A stretch of 64,000 bases of DNA from Flaviramulus sp. BrNp1-15. GTDB lineage: Bacteria > Bacteroidota > Bacteroidia > Flavobacteriales > Flavobacteriaceae. Under the pieces are notes generated by a model that saw nothing but the letters and a program-made list of their open reading frames with translations, was not told where the DNA came from and did no database searches. The stretch lies in NCBI RefSeq assembly GCF_022259695.1, contig NZ_CP092099.1:1534471-1598470 (forward strand). The letters run 5' to 3'. The translations under genes were made by a program, and so were the position numbers. Shown here in pieces: positions 18,529-27,009 of this stretch. Position 1 is the first letter of the stretch; each line of letters begins with the position of its first letter.

Positions 18529-20106
18529 ATGAGTTTAACAGGGCAAAACTTTATAGAAGGAACATTATCAGGGCAAGGAACAAAAACATTTTTAGCGATT
18601 AATCCTTCAAACGGAAAAGAACTATCAACTAGTTTTTACGAAGCAACACAACAAGAAATTAATGAAGCTGTTGAAAAGGCTAATGAAGCTTTTTCTATTT
18701 ATAGCAAGAAAAGTGGTAAAGAAAAAGCTGAATTTTTAGATGCTATTGCAGATGAAATTTTAAACTTAGGAGACACTCTTATTGAACGTTGTTGTGCAGA
18801 ATCTGGTTTGCCTGAAGGAAGAATTACAGGTGAACGAGGTAGAACAATGAATCAATTAAAACTGTTTGCTAATGTGTTACGCGAAGGCTCTTGGGTAGAT
18901 GCGAGAATAGACACAGCAATTCCTGACAGGCAACCTGTGCCAAAACCAGATATACGTTCTATGCAAAAGCCTCTAGGTGTTGTTGGTGTTTTTGGAGCAA
19001 GTAATTTTCCGTTAGCATTTTCAGTTGCAGGAGGCGATACAGCATCAGCTTTAGCAAGTGGTTGTCCTATCATTGTAAAAGCACATCCTTCGCACCCTGG
19101 AACTTGTGAATTAATTGCAAATGCAATAAATAAAGCTGTTGAAAAAACAAACATGCCAAAAGGTGTTTTTTCTATGGTGCATGGAAAATCTGTTGCGGTA
19201 GGAATGGGTATTGTACAGCATCCTTTGGTAAAAGCCATTGGATTTACAGGTTCGTATAAAGGAGGGAAAGCCATTTTTGATGCTGCCAATAACAGACCAG
19301 AACCAATTCCTGTTTATGCAGAAATGGGAAGTACAAACCCAGTTTTTATTTTGCCTAATGCTTTAAGAGAACGCGGAGAGGAAATAGCGCAAGGATTAAC
19401 AGGTTCAGTTACTTTGGGAGTTGGACAGTTTTGTACAAACCCTGGACTTGTGTTTTTGAATGATGACGCTTCGGTTACGGGATTTCAAGAAAAAGTATCT
19501 CAAAATTTTAAGGCAGTAGAAGCGAACACTATGTTGAATAGTGGAGTTAAATCTGCTTTTGATAGTGGTATTAAGAATCTATCAAATAAAAATCAAATTG
19601 AATTATTAGCACAAGGAAAAGAAAGCAATGAAGGTTTTAAAGGAAGCGCGCATGTTTTTAAAACTTCTGCAAAATATTTCTTAACAGAAGATTCTTTAGA
19701 GGAAGAAGTTTTTGGGCCATCAACTATTACAATTACAGCCGATTCTAAAGATGAATTATTAGCATCTGCAAAAAAAATGAAAGGCCATTTAACAGCAACC
19801 TTATTTGCAACAGACGAAGATTTAAAATCGTATATGGATTTAATCCAAATATTAGAACAAAAAGTAGGCAGATTAATCATTAATAATTTCCCAACTGGAG
19901 TAGAGGTGTGCCATTCAATGGTTCATGGTGGTCCATTTCCCGCAACAACTAATAGTCGTTCAACATCAGTTGGTACAGGAGCTATAACACGTTTTACACG
20001 ACCAATGTGCTATCAAAATTTCCCTCAAAATTTATTATCTGATGAGTTAAAAGACAATAACCCTTTAGGGATTTTCAGAATTGTTAATGGAGAAATAAAA
20101 AAATAA
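18529..20106 (+). CDS. Alpha-ketoglutarate semialdehyde dehydrogenase (ALDH superfamily)
   Basis: The 525-residue protein has the aldehyde dehydrogenase active site: Glu265 in PVYAEMGSTNPVF and the catalytic Cys302 in GVGQFCTNPGLVF, with IGFTGSYKGG for the cofactor. Length and the C-terminal PFPATTNSRSTSVGTGAI match the semialdehyde dehydrogenases that end non-phosphorylating pentose pathways. It would oxidise 2-oxoglutarate semialdehyde to 2-oxoglutarate, feeding the TCA cycle. It starts 1 bp after the FAH gene stop. It closes the operon that began with the GH10 xylanase. Confidence 0.88.
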   Translation: MSLTGQNFIEGTLSGQGTKTFLAINPSNGKELSTSFYEATQQEINEAVEKANEAFSIYSKKSGKEKAEFLDAIADEILNLGDTLIERCCAESGLPEGRITGERGRTMNQLKLFANVLREGSWVDARIDTAIPDRQPVPKPDIRSMQKPLGVVGVFGASNFPLAFSVAGGDTASALASGCPIIVKAHPSHPGTCELIANAINKAVEKTNMPKGVFSMVHGKSVAVGMGIVQHPLVKAIGFTGSYKGGKAIFDAANNRPEPIPVYAEMGSTNPVFILPNALRERGEEIAQGLTGSVTLGVGQFCTNPGLVFLNDDASVTGFQEKVSQNFKAVEANTMLNSGVKSAFDSGIKNLSNKNQIELLAQGKESNEGFKGSAHVFKTSAKYFLTEDSLEEEVFGPSTITITADSKDELLASAKKMKGHLTATLFATDEDLKSYMDLIQILEQKVGRLIINNFPTGVEVCHSMVHGGPFPATTNSRSTSVGTGAITRFTRPMCYQNFPQNLLSDELKDNNPLGIFRIVNGEIKK

Positions 20107-20114
20107 GCCCTTAA

Positions 20115-21101
20115 TTAATAAGGACCTCTAATATGGTCATGAATTTCATTTTTGTAAAATTCTTGTAAAGCTTCATGAATACTAGAACCTAAAGGGTTTA
20201 AATCTGAAACACTACAGTTTGAATCTATTTGAGAAGCAGAACTAGCTCCAGGTATAATACAGCTTACAGCCTCGTGATCTAAAATCCATCGTTGTGCAAA
20301 TTGTGCCATGGTTAAACCATCAAGTAAGAAGTTTTCTTTTATTTTATTAGCAAGCTCAACACCTTTTTCAAAAGGCAATCCAGCAAAAGTTTCTCCAACG
20401 TTAAAAGCTTCACCGTCTTTATTATAATTTCTATGGTCTGATTCTAAAAACGTCGTGTCTTTTGTGAATTTTCCAGTTAATAAACCACTTGCTAGTGGTA
20501 GTCTTACAATAATACCCACATTTTTTGCTTTTGCTTTGGGTAAAAGTTCTGCTATAGGTTTTTGTCTGAATATGTTAAAAATTATTTGAAGTGAGGTTAA
20601 ACCGTCTTGTTCTATACAAAAAAGGCCTTCTTCAACAGTTTCTATACTTGCGCCAAAGTTTTTTATTTTACCTTCTTGTTTTAAAGTTCTTAGCCAATTA
20701 AAAATTGAACCTTCATATAAAACTTCAGTAGGGATACAGTGTAATTGTAGTAAATCTAAAGCTTCAACACCTAAACGATTAAGAGAATCATCAACAGATT
20801 TACGTAGAGCTTTCTCTGTATATTTATCAGGAAAAACACTTCCGTCACGACCAAATTTTGTAGCAATTTTTAATTTAGGATTGTGCTGTTTAATAAATTT
20901 CCCAATAACACGTTCACTTTGTCCTGCACCATAAACATCGGCCGTATCAAAAAATGTAACACCTTGTTCTATGGCTTTACTCATTATATCAAAAGCAACT
21001 TTATCAGAAATACTATCTCCCCAATCACCACCTAATTGCCAACAACCTAAACCTACTTCACTTACGTTGAACTTACTATTACCTAAAGACCTTGATTTCA
21101 T
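20115..21101 (-). CDS. Aldo/keto reductase
   Basis: This 328-residue protein is a member of the aldo/keto reductase superfamily. The tetrad can be seen in VTFFDTADVYGAGQSE (Asp and Tyr), KIATKFG (Lys) and DLLQLHC (His), and the C-terminus IPGASSASQ binds NADP(H). It lies convergent to the pentonate operon and divergent from the third GH10 operon, so it sits inside the xylan locus but is transcribed separately. It could oxidise or reduce pentoses, perhaps supplying the missing sugar dehydrogenase step, or act on aldehydes in general. The sequence does not decide between these. Confidence 0.88.
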   Translation of the reverse strand: MKSRSLGNSKFNVSEVGLGCWQLGGDWGDSISDKVAFDIMSKAIEQGVTFFDTADVYGAGQSERVIGKFIKQHNPKLKIATKFGRDGSVFPDKYTEKALRKSVDDSLNRLGVEALDLLQLHCIPTEVLYEGSIFNWLRTLKQEGKIKNFGASIETVEEGLFCIEQDGLTSLQIIFNIFRQKPIAELLPKAKAKNVGIIVRLPLASGLLTGKFTKDTTFLESDHRNYNKDGEAFNVGETFAGLPFEKGVELANKIKENFLLDGLTMAQFAQRWILDHEAVSCIIPGASSASQIDSNCSVSDLNPLGSSIHEALQEFYKNEIHDHIRGPY

Positions 21102-21233
21102 AACTTTTTGATTATATGTTTTAAATTTAATTTTTCTTAAAAAATGGTATCTTTATAAAACTGTTAATGATACTTGTTTTTTTTGCAAATCTAACGCAAG
21201 ATAATAATTATTAATAGTTTTTTTATATATTTA

Positions 21234-21247
21234 CGCAACCGATTGCA
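21234..21247. promoter_or_regulatory. LacI-type operator, copy 4
   Basis: CGCAACCGATTGCA ends 22 bp before the start codon of the third GH10 gene. TATATTTA immediately precedes it, as at copy 3. It should control the GH10-esterase-GH115-MFS-GH43 operon. Confidence 0.8.
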
Positions 21248-21269
21248 TAATAACATTTAACTCTAAATA

Positions 21270-22403
21270 ATGATGAATAAAAGAAATTTTTATAGTGCTT
21301 TAGTAATCATGCTATTAATGGTAGCCAGCTGCCAGAAAAAAGAAGAAAAAAAAGTTGCACCAGAAGGTTTAAAAGATGTGTTTAAAAGCAGTTTTTTAAT
21401 AGGTACAGCTTTAAATGGAAATCAAATACAAGAAAGAGATTCTATTGAAAACGCTCTAATTGCTTTAGAGTTTAATAGTGTTACTCCAGAAAATGTGATG
21501 AAGTCTATGTTAATTCATCCACAAAAAGACACTTTTAATTTTGAGTTACCAGATAAACTAGTCGCTTTAGCAGAGAAGAATGGTATGCATATTCAAGGAC
21601 ATACATTGGTATGGCATAGTCAATTATCACCTTTTTTTAAAGAAATAACCGATAGTACTGAAATGGTTGAGGTTTTAACAGACCATATTAATACAATTGT
21701 TGGAAGGTATAAAGGAAAAATAGATGCTTGGGATGTAGTAAACGAAGCTTTAAATGATGATGGAACTTTAAGAAAAACTGTGTTTTTAGATGTTTTAGGT
21801 GAAGATTATTTATCGTTAGCATTCAATTTAGCTCAAAAAGTTGATCCAAATGTAGAGTTGTATTATAATGATTATAGTATGACTAATCCAAATAAAAGAG
21901 CAGGCGCTATAAAAATGATTAAAAGAATGCAAGAGCTGGGTACCAAAGTAGATGGTATTGGAATGCAAGGACATTGGGGACTTGAAAGTCCAAGTTTGGA
22001 GGAAATTGAAGAAAGTATAGTTCAATACTCAGACTTAGGAATACAAGTAGCTATTACAGAATTAGATATTTCTGTAATTCCTATGCCATGGGACTTTACT
22101 GGAGCAGACGTAAATGTGAAATTTGAAAGTGGCGACCCAACCATGAATCCTTATCCAGAAAAACTTCCAGATTCTATTCAAACAAAATTAGCAGACCGAT
22201 ATGCTGATATTTTTAAATTATTTTTAAAGCACCAAGAGAAAATTAGTCGAGTAACACTTTGGGGTGTTAATGATGGTAATACTTGGAAGAATAATTGGCC
22301 TATTAATGGCAGATCAGATTACCCATTATTATTCGATAGAAATAACCAGAAAAAGAAAGCTTACCATAGTGTAGTTGCTTTAAAATCTGATTCAGAGGAA
22401 TGA
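21270..22403 (+). CDS. GH10 endo-1,4-beta-xylanase, lipoprotein (third copy)
   Basis: A 377-residue GH10 lipoprotein (signal ending MLLMVASC). Key sites are HTLVWHSQ, the acid/base in WDVVNEALN (Glu159) and the nucleophile in ITELDISVI (Glu264). It resembles the second GH10 more than the first: both lack the acidic linker and share the LIGTALN start of the barrel. A second ATG three bases downstream is equally possible as start. Its last four bases (ATGA) overlap the following acetylesterase gene, so it heads an operon of five genes up to 29504. Confidence 0.94.
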   Translation: MMNKRNFYSALVIMLLMVASCQKKEEKKVAPEGLKDVFKSSFLIGTALNGNQIQERDSIENALIALEFNSVTPENVMKSMLIHPQKDTFNFELPDKLVALAEKNGMHIQGHTLVWHSQLSPFFKEITDSTEMVEVLTDHINTIVGRYKGKIDAWDVVNEALNDDGTLRKTVFLDVLGEDYLSLAFNLAQKVDPNVELYYNDYSMTNPNKRAGAIKMIKRMQELGTKVDGIGMQGHWGLESPSLEEIEESIVQYSDLGIQVAITELDISVIPMPWDFTGADVNVKFESGDPTMNPYPEKLPDSIQTKLADRYADIFKLFLKHQEKISRVTLWGVNDGNTWKNNWPINGRSDYPLLFDRNNQKKKAYHSVVALKSDSEE

Positions 22404-24340
22404 AATCAGCCAAAATAATAGTACTTTTTTTAAACCTATCTTTTTGGTTTTTTAGTATTAATCTTTTAAATGCAGAAGTTAAACTTCCTGCATTTATTAG
22501 TGATGGGGTAGTTTTACAGCGTAATGCAGAAGTTAAAATTTGGGGTTGGGCATCACCTAATGAGAAGGTAAAAGTTAACTTTATTGAAGAAACATATCAA
22601 ACACAAGCAGATTTACAAGGAAAATGGGTGTTGACCTTAACTAACCTTAAAGCTGGTGGTCCATATACAATGACCATTTCTGGTACAAACACAATTATTT
22701 TAAATGATGTTTTAGTTGGCGATGTTTGGTTATGCTCAGGGCAATCTAACATGGAGCTACCAATGAGGCGTGTTAAACCCCTGTATGAAGATGAAATTAA
22801 ATCTGCCAACAATCCTAAAATTCATTATATAAAAATCCCACAAAGCTATAATTTTAAAGCACCTCAAGAGGATATTGAAAAGGTTAATTGGCAGGAAGTA
22901 AATCAGAAAAACATTTCAGAGTTTTCAGCTGTTGCATATTTTTTTGCAAAGGATTTATATGAAAATTATAATGTGCCTATTGGTATAATTAATTCCAGTT
23001 TAGGAGGTTCGCCTGCAGAGTCTTGGATGAGTGCAGATGCTTTAAAAGCATTTCCGCATTATTTAGAAGAGGCTCAAAAGTTCAAAAATGATGATTTAAT
23101 TAAAGACATTCAGAATAATGATAATCAAAACTGGAGAAATTGGCATTTTACACTTTATAAAAATGATTTAGGAAATAAAGAAAATCCTTGGTACAATAAG
23201 AATTTTGATACTTCAGATTGGGATGAAATGGAAATTCCTGGTTATTGGGATAAAGAAAAAATTGCTGGTAAAAACGGTGTAGTTTGGTTTAGAAAAGATG
23301 TAGATATACCAAAATCTATGCTAAATCAAACTTTAAAATTGAATTTAGGTAGGGTTGTCGATTCAGATTCCGTTTATGTAAATGGAACTTTTGTTGGAAC
23401 AACCGGATATAAATATCCACCAAGATGGTACACAATCCCCAAAAATGTACTGGTTGAAGGCAAAAATAATATTACCGTTAGGGTGATTAACGAAAGTGGT
23501 AATGGCGGATTCTATTTAGATAAACCTTATGAAATTAAATCTGATGATAAAACAATAGATTTGAAAGGAACCTGGAAATATAAACTTGGTGCAGAAATGC
23601 CGCCTAAAGAATCTCAAACGTTTATTCGTTGGAAACCTTCAGGTTTATATAATGCTATGATTGCACCTTTATTAAACTATAAAATTAAAGGTGTTATTTG
23701 GTATCAGGGAGAATCTAATGTTAAAAATCCAGAGGAATACCAGACACTCTTTCCTGCTATGATAAATAATTGGCGAGATAAATTCAATCAAGGGGATTTC
23801 CCGTTTTTATATGTTCAATTAGCAAATTATCTGGAAGCTCAAGATCAGCCAACTGAAAGTAGTTGGGCAGCTTTAAGAGATGCACAACTAAAAACATTGT
23901 CCTTACCAAATACGGCAATGGCAGTTACAATTGATGTAGGTGAGTGGAATGACATTCATCCATTAAATAAAAAAGATGTAGCCACTAGGTTAGCACTAGC
24001 AGCAAAAAAGCTTGCCTATAAAGAAAAACACATAGTGCATTCTGGACCTACTCTAAAAAACTATAAAATTAAAGGTGATAAAATCATACTTAAATTTGAT
24101 AATGTTGGAAGTGGTTTGGTAGCAAAAGGACGAGAATTAAAAGAATTTGCAATTGCAGGTTCAGATAAAAAGTTTGTATGGGCAAAGGCGAAAATTAAAA
24201 AGAATAAAATTATTGTTTTTAATGAGTCAATTACAAAACCTGTAGCAATAAGATACGCATGGGCAGATAACCCAGATGAAGCTAATTTGTACAACAAAGA
24301 AAATTTACCAGCTTCACCCTTTAGAACAGATAATTGGTAA
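22400..24340 (+). CDS. SASA-family carbohydrate acetylesterase with inserted beta-sandwich
   Basis: The 646-residue protein starts with a signal peptide (IIVLFLNLSFWFF) and then an N-terminal domain with FISDGVVLQRNAEVKIWGWA. The esterase motif is CSGQSNMELPM near residue 113, with a second conserved block VIWYQGESNV and the His region WNDIHPLNKKDVA. Between them, at about residues 230-400, lies a domain like a GH2 sugar-binding sandwich (WFRKDVDIP, NGTFVGTTGY). The family is named after sialate O-acetylesterase, but in a xylan operon between GH10 and GH115 removal of acetyl groups from xylan is the likely role. The start overlaps the GH10 stop by 4 bp. Confidence 0.88.
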   Translation: MKSAKIIVLFLNLSFWFFSINLLNAEVKLPAFISDGVVLQRNAEVKIWGWASPNEKVKVNFIEETYQTQADLQGKWVLTLTNLKAGGPYTMTISGTNTIILNDVLVGDVWLCSGQSNMELPMRRVKPLYEDEIKSANNPKIHYIKIPQSYNFKAPQEDIEKVNWQEVNQKNISEFSAVAYFFAKDLYENYNVPIGIINSSLGGSPAESWMSADALKAFPHYLEEAQKFKNDDLIKDIQNNDNQNWRNWHFTLYKNDLGNKENPWYNKNFDTSDWDEMEIPGYWDKEKIAGKNGVVWFRKDVDIPKSMLNQTLKLNLGRVVDSDSVYVNGTFVGTTGYKYPPRWYTIPKNVLVEGKNNITVRVINESGNGGFYLDKPYEIKSDDKTIDLKGTWKYKLGAEMPPKESQTFIRWKPSGLYNAMIAPLLNYKIKGVIWYQGESNVKNPEEYQTLFPAMINNWRDKFNQGDFPFLYVQLANYLEAQDQPTESSWAALRDAQLKTLSLPNTAMAVTIDVGEWNDIHPLNKKDVATRLALAAKKLAYKEKHIVHSGPTLKNYKIKGDKIILKFDNVGSGLVAKGRELKEFAIAGSDKKFVWAKAKIKKNKIIVFNESITKPVAIRYAWADNPDEANLYNKENLPASPFRTDNW

Positions 24341-24352
24341 TTAAAAAAAATT

Positions 24353-26974
24353 ATGAAATCAACAAAAAAAGTATTTCTATTAGTATTTAGTTTATTATTG
24401 ATGGTTTCCTGTAAATCAAATTCTTCAACTAACACACAGGATAAAAAATGTTACGTTCAAACAAATTCAGGTTTTGCTGTTGTAAATAATAATATATCAA
24501 CCTCTATTTATTTGAGTAATAATGAATATGTTGGTGTAAAAAAGATAGCTCAGAAATTTCAAGAAGATATAGAACGGATTACAAGTATAAAGCCTAATAT
24601 TATTACAGGTGAAATACCATCAAATGGAACAGCAATAATTGTTGGAACCATAGGAAATTCTGATTTAATTGATAAACTAATTGCAGAAAACAAGTTAGAC
24701 GTTTCATCAATTCAAGGAAAATGGGAAACCTTTTTAATTCAAACCATAGAAAATCCAATGGATGGCGTTGATGAAGCCTTGGTAATAGTTGGTAGCGATA
24801 AACGCGGAACCATTTACGGTATGTTTGATATGTCTTATGAAATGGGAGTTTCTCCTCTTTATTTTTGGTGCGATGTTCCTGCAAAGAAGAAAGAAAATGT
24901 ATTTATTGCCCGTGGTTCCCACACAAAAGGAACTCCAAAAGTAAAATACAGAGGAATATTTATTAATGATGAAGCACCTTCATTAACAAATTGGGTGTAT
25001 CCTAAGTTTGGAGGCTTTAACGCAAAGTTTTACGACCATGTTTTTGAGTTAATTCTTAGAATGAAAGGTAATTATTTATGGCCTGCCATGTGGCAACCAA
25101 GGGCATTTTACGTTGACGATCCTCAAAATGCAGTACTTGCTGATGAATATGGAATAGTTATGGGGACATCGCATCATGAACCTCTAACACGTGCCCATGC
25201 AGAATGGAGACAATTTGGCGAAGGTGAATGGAATTACAATACTAATCCAGAAAATTTAAAGAAATTTTGGACTGAAGCTATGGAACGCTTAGGTGATAAA
25301 GAAGCTTTAATAACCATTGGTATGCGTGGTGATGGAGATGAAGCTTTAAGCGAAGAAACCGCAACAGAGATGTTAGAAAAAGTAGTTGCAGACCAACGAA
25401 AAATTATTGAAAATGTAACAGGTAAACCAGCTTCTGAAACGCCACAAATGTGGGCTTTATATAAAGAAGTTATGGATTATTATGATAAAGGTATGCGTGT
25501 TCCTGATGATGTTACGTTGCTATTGTGTGATGATAATTGGGGCAACATTAGAAAATTACCAGCTTTAGATTCAGAACCTAGAAGTGGTGGTTATGGTATT
25601 TATTATCATTTTGATTATGTTGGAGGACCACGAAACTACAAATGGATAAATACCACACAAATTGAACGCGTTTGGGAACAAATGCATTTAGCCTACCAAC
25701 ATAATGTAAAAGATATTTGGATTGTAAATGTTGGAGATATTAAACCAATGGAATTCCCAATAGAATTCTTTTTAGATTATGCTTGGAATCCTGACAAATG
25801 GACTGCTGATAATTTACAGGATTACTATACAGAATGGTCAACAAAACAATTTGGAAGTGAATATGCTGAAGACATTGCAGATTTGGTAAAAACTTATACA
25901 AAATACAATGCAAGAAGAAAGCATGAGTTACTTAATATACCAAAGTATAGTTTAACCCATTATAATGAAGCTGATAATATGTTGGCAGATTTTAAAGCGT
26001 TAGAAGAAAAAGCATTGGCACTTAAGGAAAAATTACCACATGAATATTTAGATGCCTATTTTCATTTAGTTGAGCATCCTATTGTGGCTTCTGCTAATTT
26101 GAATGAATTATATATTGCAGCATTTAAAAACAAAATGTATGCAGAACAAGGTAATGTAATTGCAAATGATTATGCTCAAAAAGTTAAGAATTTGTATTTA
26201 AAAGACTCCTTAATAACAAAGTATTATCATGAAGATTTAGCTGGTGGAAAATGGGATGGTATTATGTCTCAAATGCACATTGGTTATACAAGTTGGCAGC
26301 AATCTAGATTTAACAATATTCCAGAAACTGTTTTAGTTGATGAAAATACTGAAATTAAAGAAGTAGAAGATGAAGAAACTGTTTCTTTAAAGGATTATGA
26401 AGTACCAAGTGATGCAAAAGGATTCATTGAAAACAATGGATATATTTCAATTGAAGCACACAATTTTTCAAGTAAAACAGAACCGGAACCTTTTGAATGG
26501 AAAATTGTTGAGAATTTGGGTAAAACAGGGTCATCAGTTATTTCGTTACCAATTAAAAAGGGTAGAGTAGAGCTTAGCAAAAACTCACCAAAACTGTCTT
26601 ACAATGTGCATTTTCAAAATACTGGTAAAGTAAAAGTACATGCTTATTTTTCACCAACTTTAAATTATTCTACTCGAGAAGGTATGTATTACGGTTTATC
26701 GTTTGATGATGAAAAACCTTTACAGGTTAACTACGATTCAGATTCATATATATTTAATTACAACGGAAAAGTCCCAAGCAATTGGCATAATAACGTAGCT
26801 GATAATATTAAAATAATTACTACAGAATTTGAAATAAATAAGGCTGGAAATCATATTTTAAATTACTTTAGAGTAGATGAAGGACTTGTGCTTCAAAAAA
26901 TTGTAATTGAAACCACAGAGAATGGTATACCAAAAAGTTATCTTGGTCCACCACAAAGTAAACTTGTAAAATAA
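24353..26974 (+). CDS. GH115 xylan alpha-1,2-glucuronidase, lipoprotein
   Basis: The 873-residue lipoprotein (signal ending LLLMVSC) is a full-length GH115 enzyme. These remove (4-O-methyl-)glucuronic acid from internal as well as terminal xyloses of polymeric xylan. Family stretches include KYRGIFINDEAPSLTNW, MKGNYLWPAMWQPRAFY, GTSHHEPLTRAHAEW, MRGDGDEALSEE and LCDDNWGNIRKLP; the C-terminal beta-domains follow after about residue 680. It lies 12 bp after the esterase gene in the same operon. Together with GH67 it gives the locus both modes of glucuronate release. Confidence 0.94.
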   Translation: MKSTKKVFLLVFSLLLMVSCKSNSSTNTQDKKCYVQTNSGFAVVNNNISTSIYLSNNEYVGVKKIAQKFQEDIERITSIKPNIITGEIPSNGTAIIVGTIGNSDLIDKLIAENKLDVSSIQGKWETFLIQTIENPMDGVDEALVIVGSDKRGTIYGMFDMSYEMGVSPLYFWCDVPAKKKENVFIARGSHTKGTPKVKYRGIFINDEAPSLTNWVYPKFGGFNAKFYDHVFELILRMKGNYLWPAMWQPRAFYVDDPQNAVLADEYGIVMGTSHHEPLTRAHAEWRQFGEGEWNYNTNPENLKKFWTEAMERLGDKEALITIGMRGDGDEALSEETATEMLEKVVADQRKIIENVTGKPASETPQMWALYKEVMDYYDKGMRVPDDVTLLLCDDNWGNIRKLPALDSEPRSGGYGIYYHFDYVGGPRNYKWINTTQIERVWEQMHLAYQHNVKDIWIVNVGDIKPMEFPIEFFLDYAWNPDKWTADNLQDYYTEWSTKQFGSEYAEDIADLVKTYTKYNARRKHELLNIPKYSLTHYNEADNMLADFKALEEKALALKEKLPHEYLDAYFHLVEHPIVASANLNELYIAAFKNKMYAEQGNVIANDYAQKVKNLYLKDSLITKYYHEDLAGGKWDGIMSQMHIGYTSWQQSRFNNIPETVLVDENTEIKEVEDEETVSLKDYEVPSDAKGFIENNGYISIEAHNFSSKTEPEPFEWKIVENLGKTGSSVISLPIKKGRVELSKNSPKLSYNVHFQNTGKVKVHAYFSPTLNYSTREGMYYGLSFDDEKPLQVNYDSDSYIFNYNGKVPSNWHNNVADNIKIITTEFEINKAGNHILNYFRVDEGLVLQKIVIETTENGIPKSYLGPPQSKLVK

Positions 26975-27009
26975 TAAATACCACAATAAACTAACTAAAC
27001 TAAATAAAA

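Noticed and set aside
20109-20123. CCTTA/TAAGG inverted repeat between the aldehyde dehydrogenase and aldo/keto reductase genes as a terminator
   Set aside because: The stem has only 5 bp, is AT-rich and overlaps the end of the reductase gene; no T-run follows on either strand.
22400-24340. Sialic acid metabolism on the basis of the SASA esterase name
   Set aside because: No sialidase, NanA or other sialic acid gene is present; the operon is devoted to xylan.
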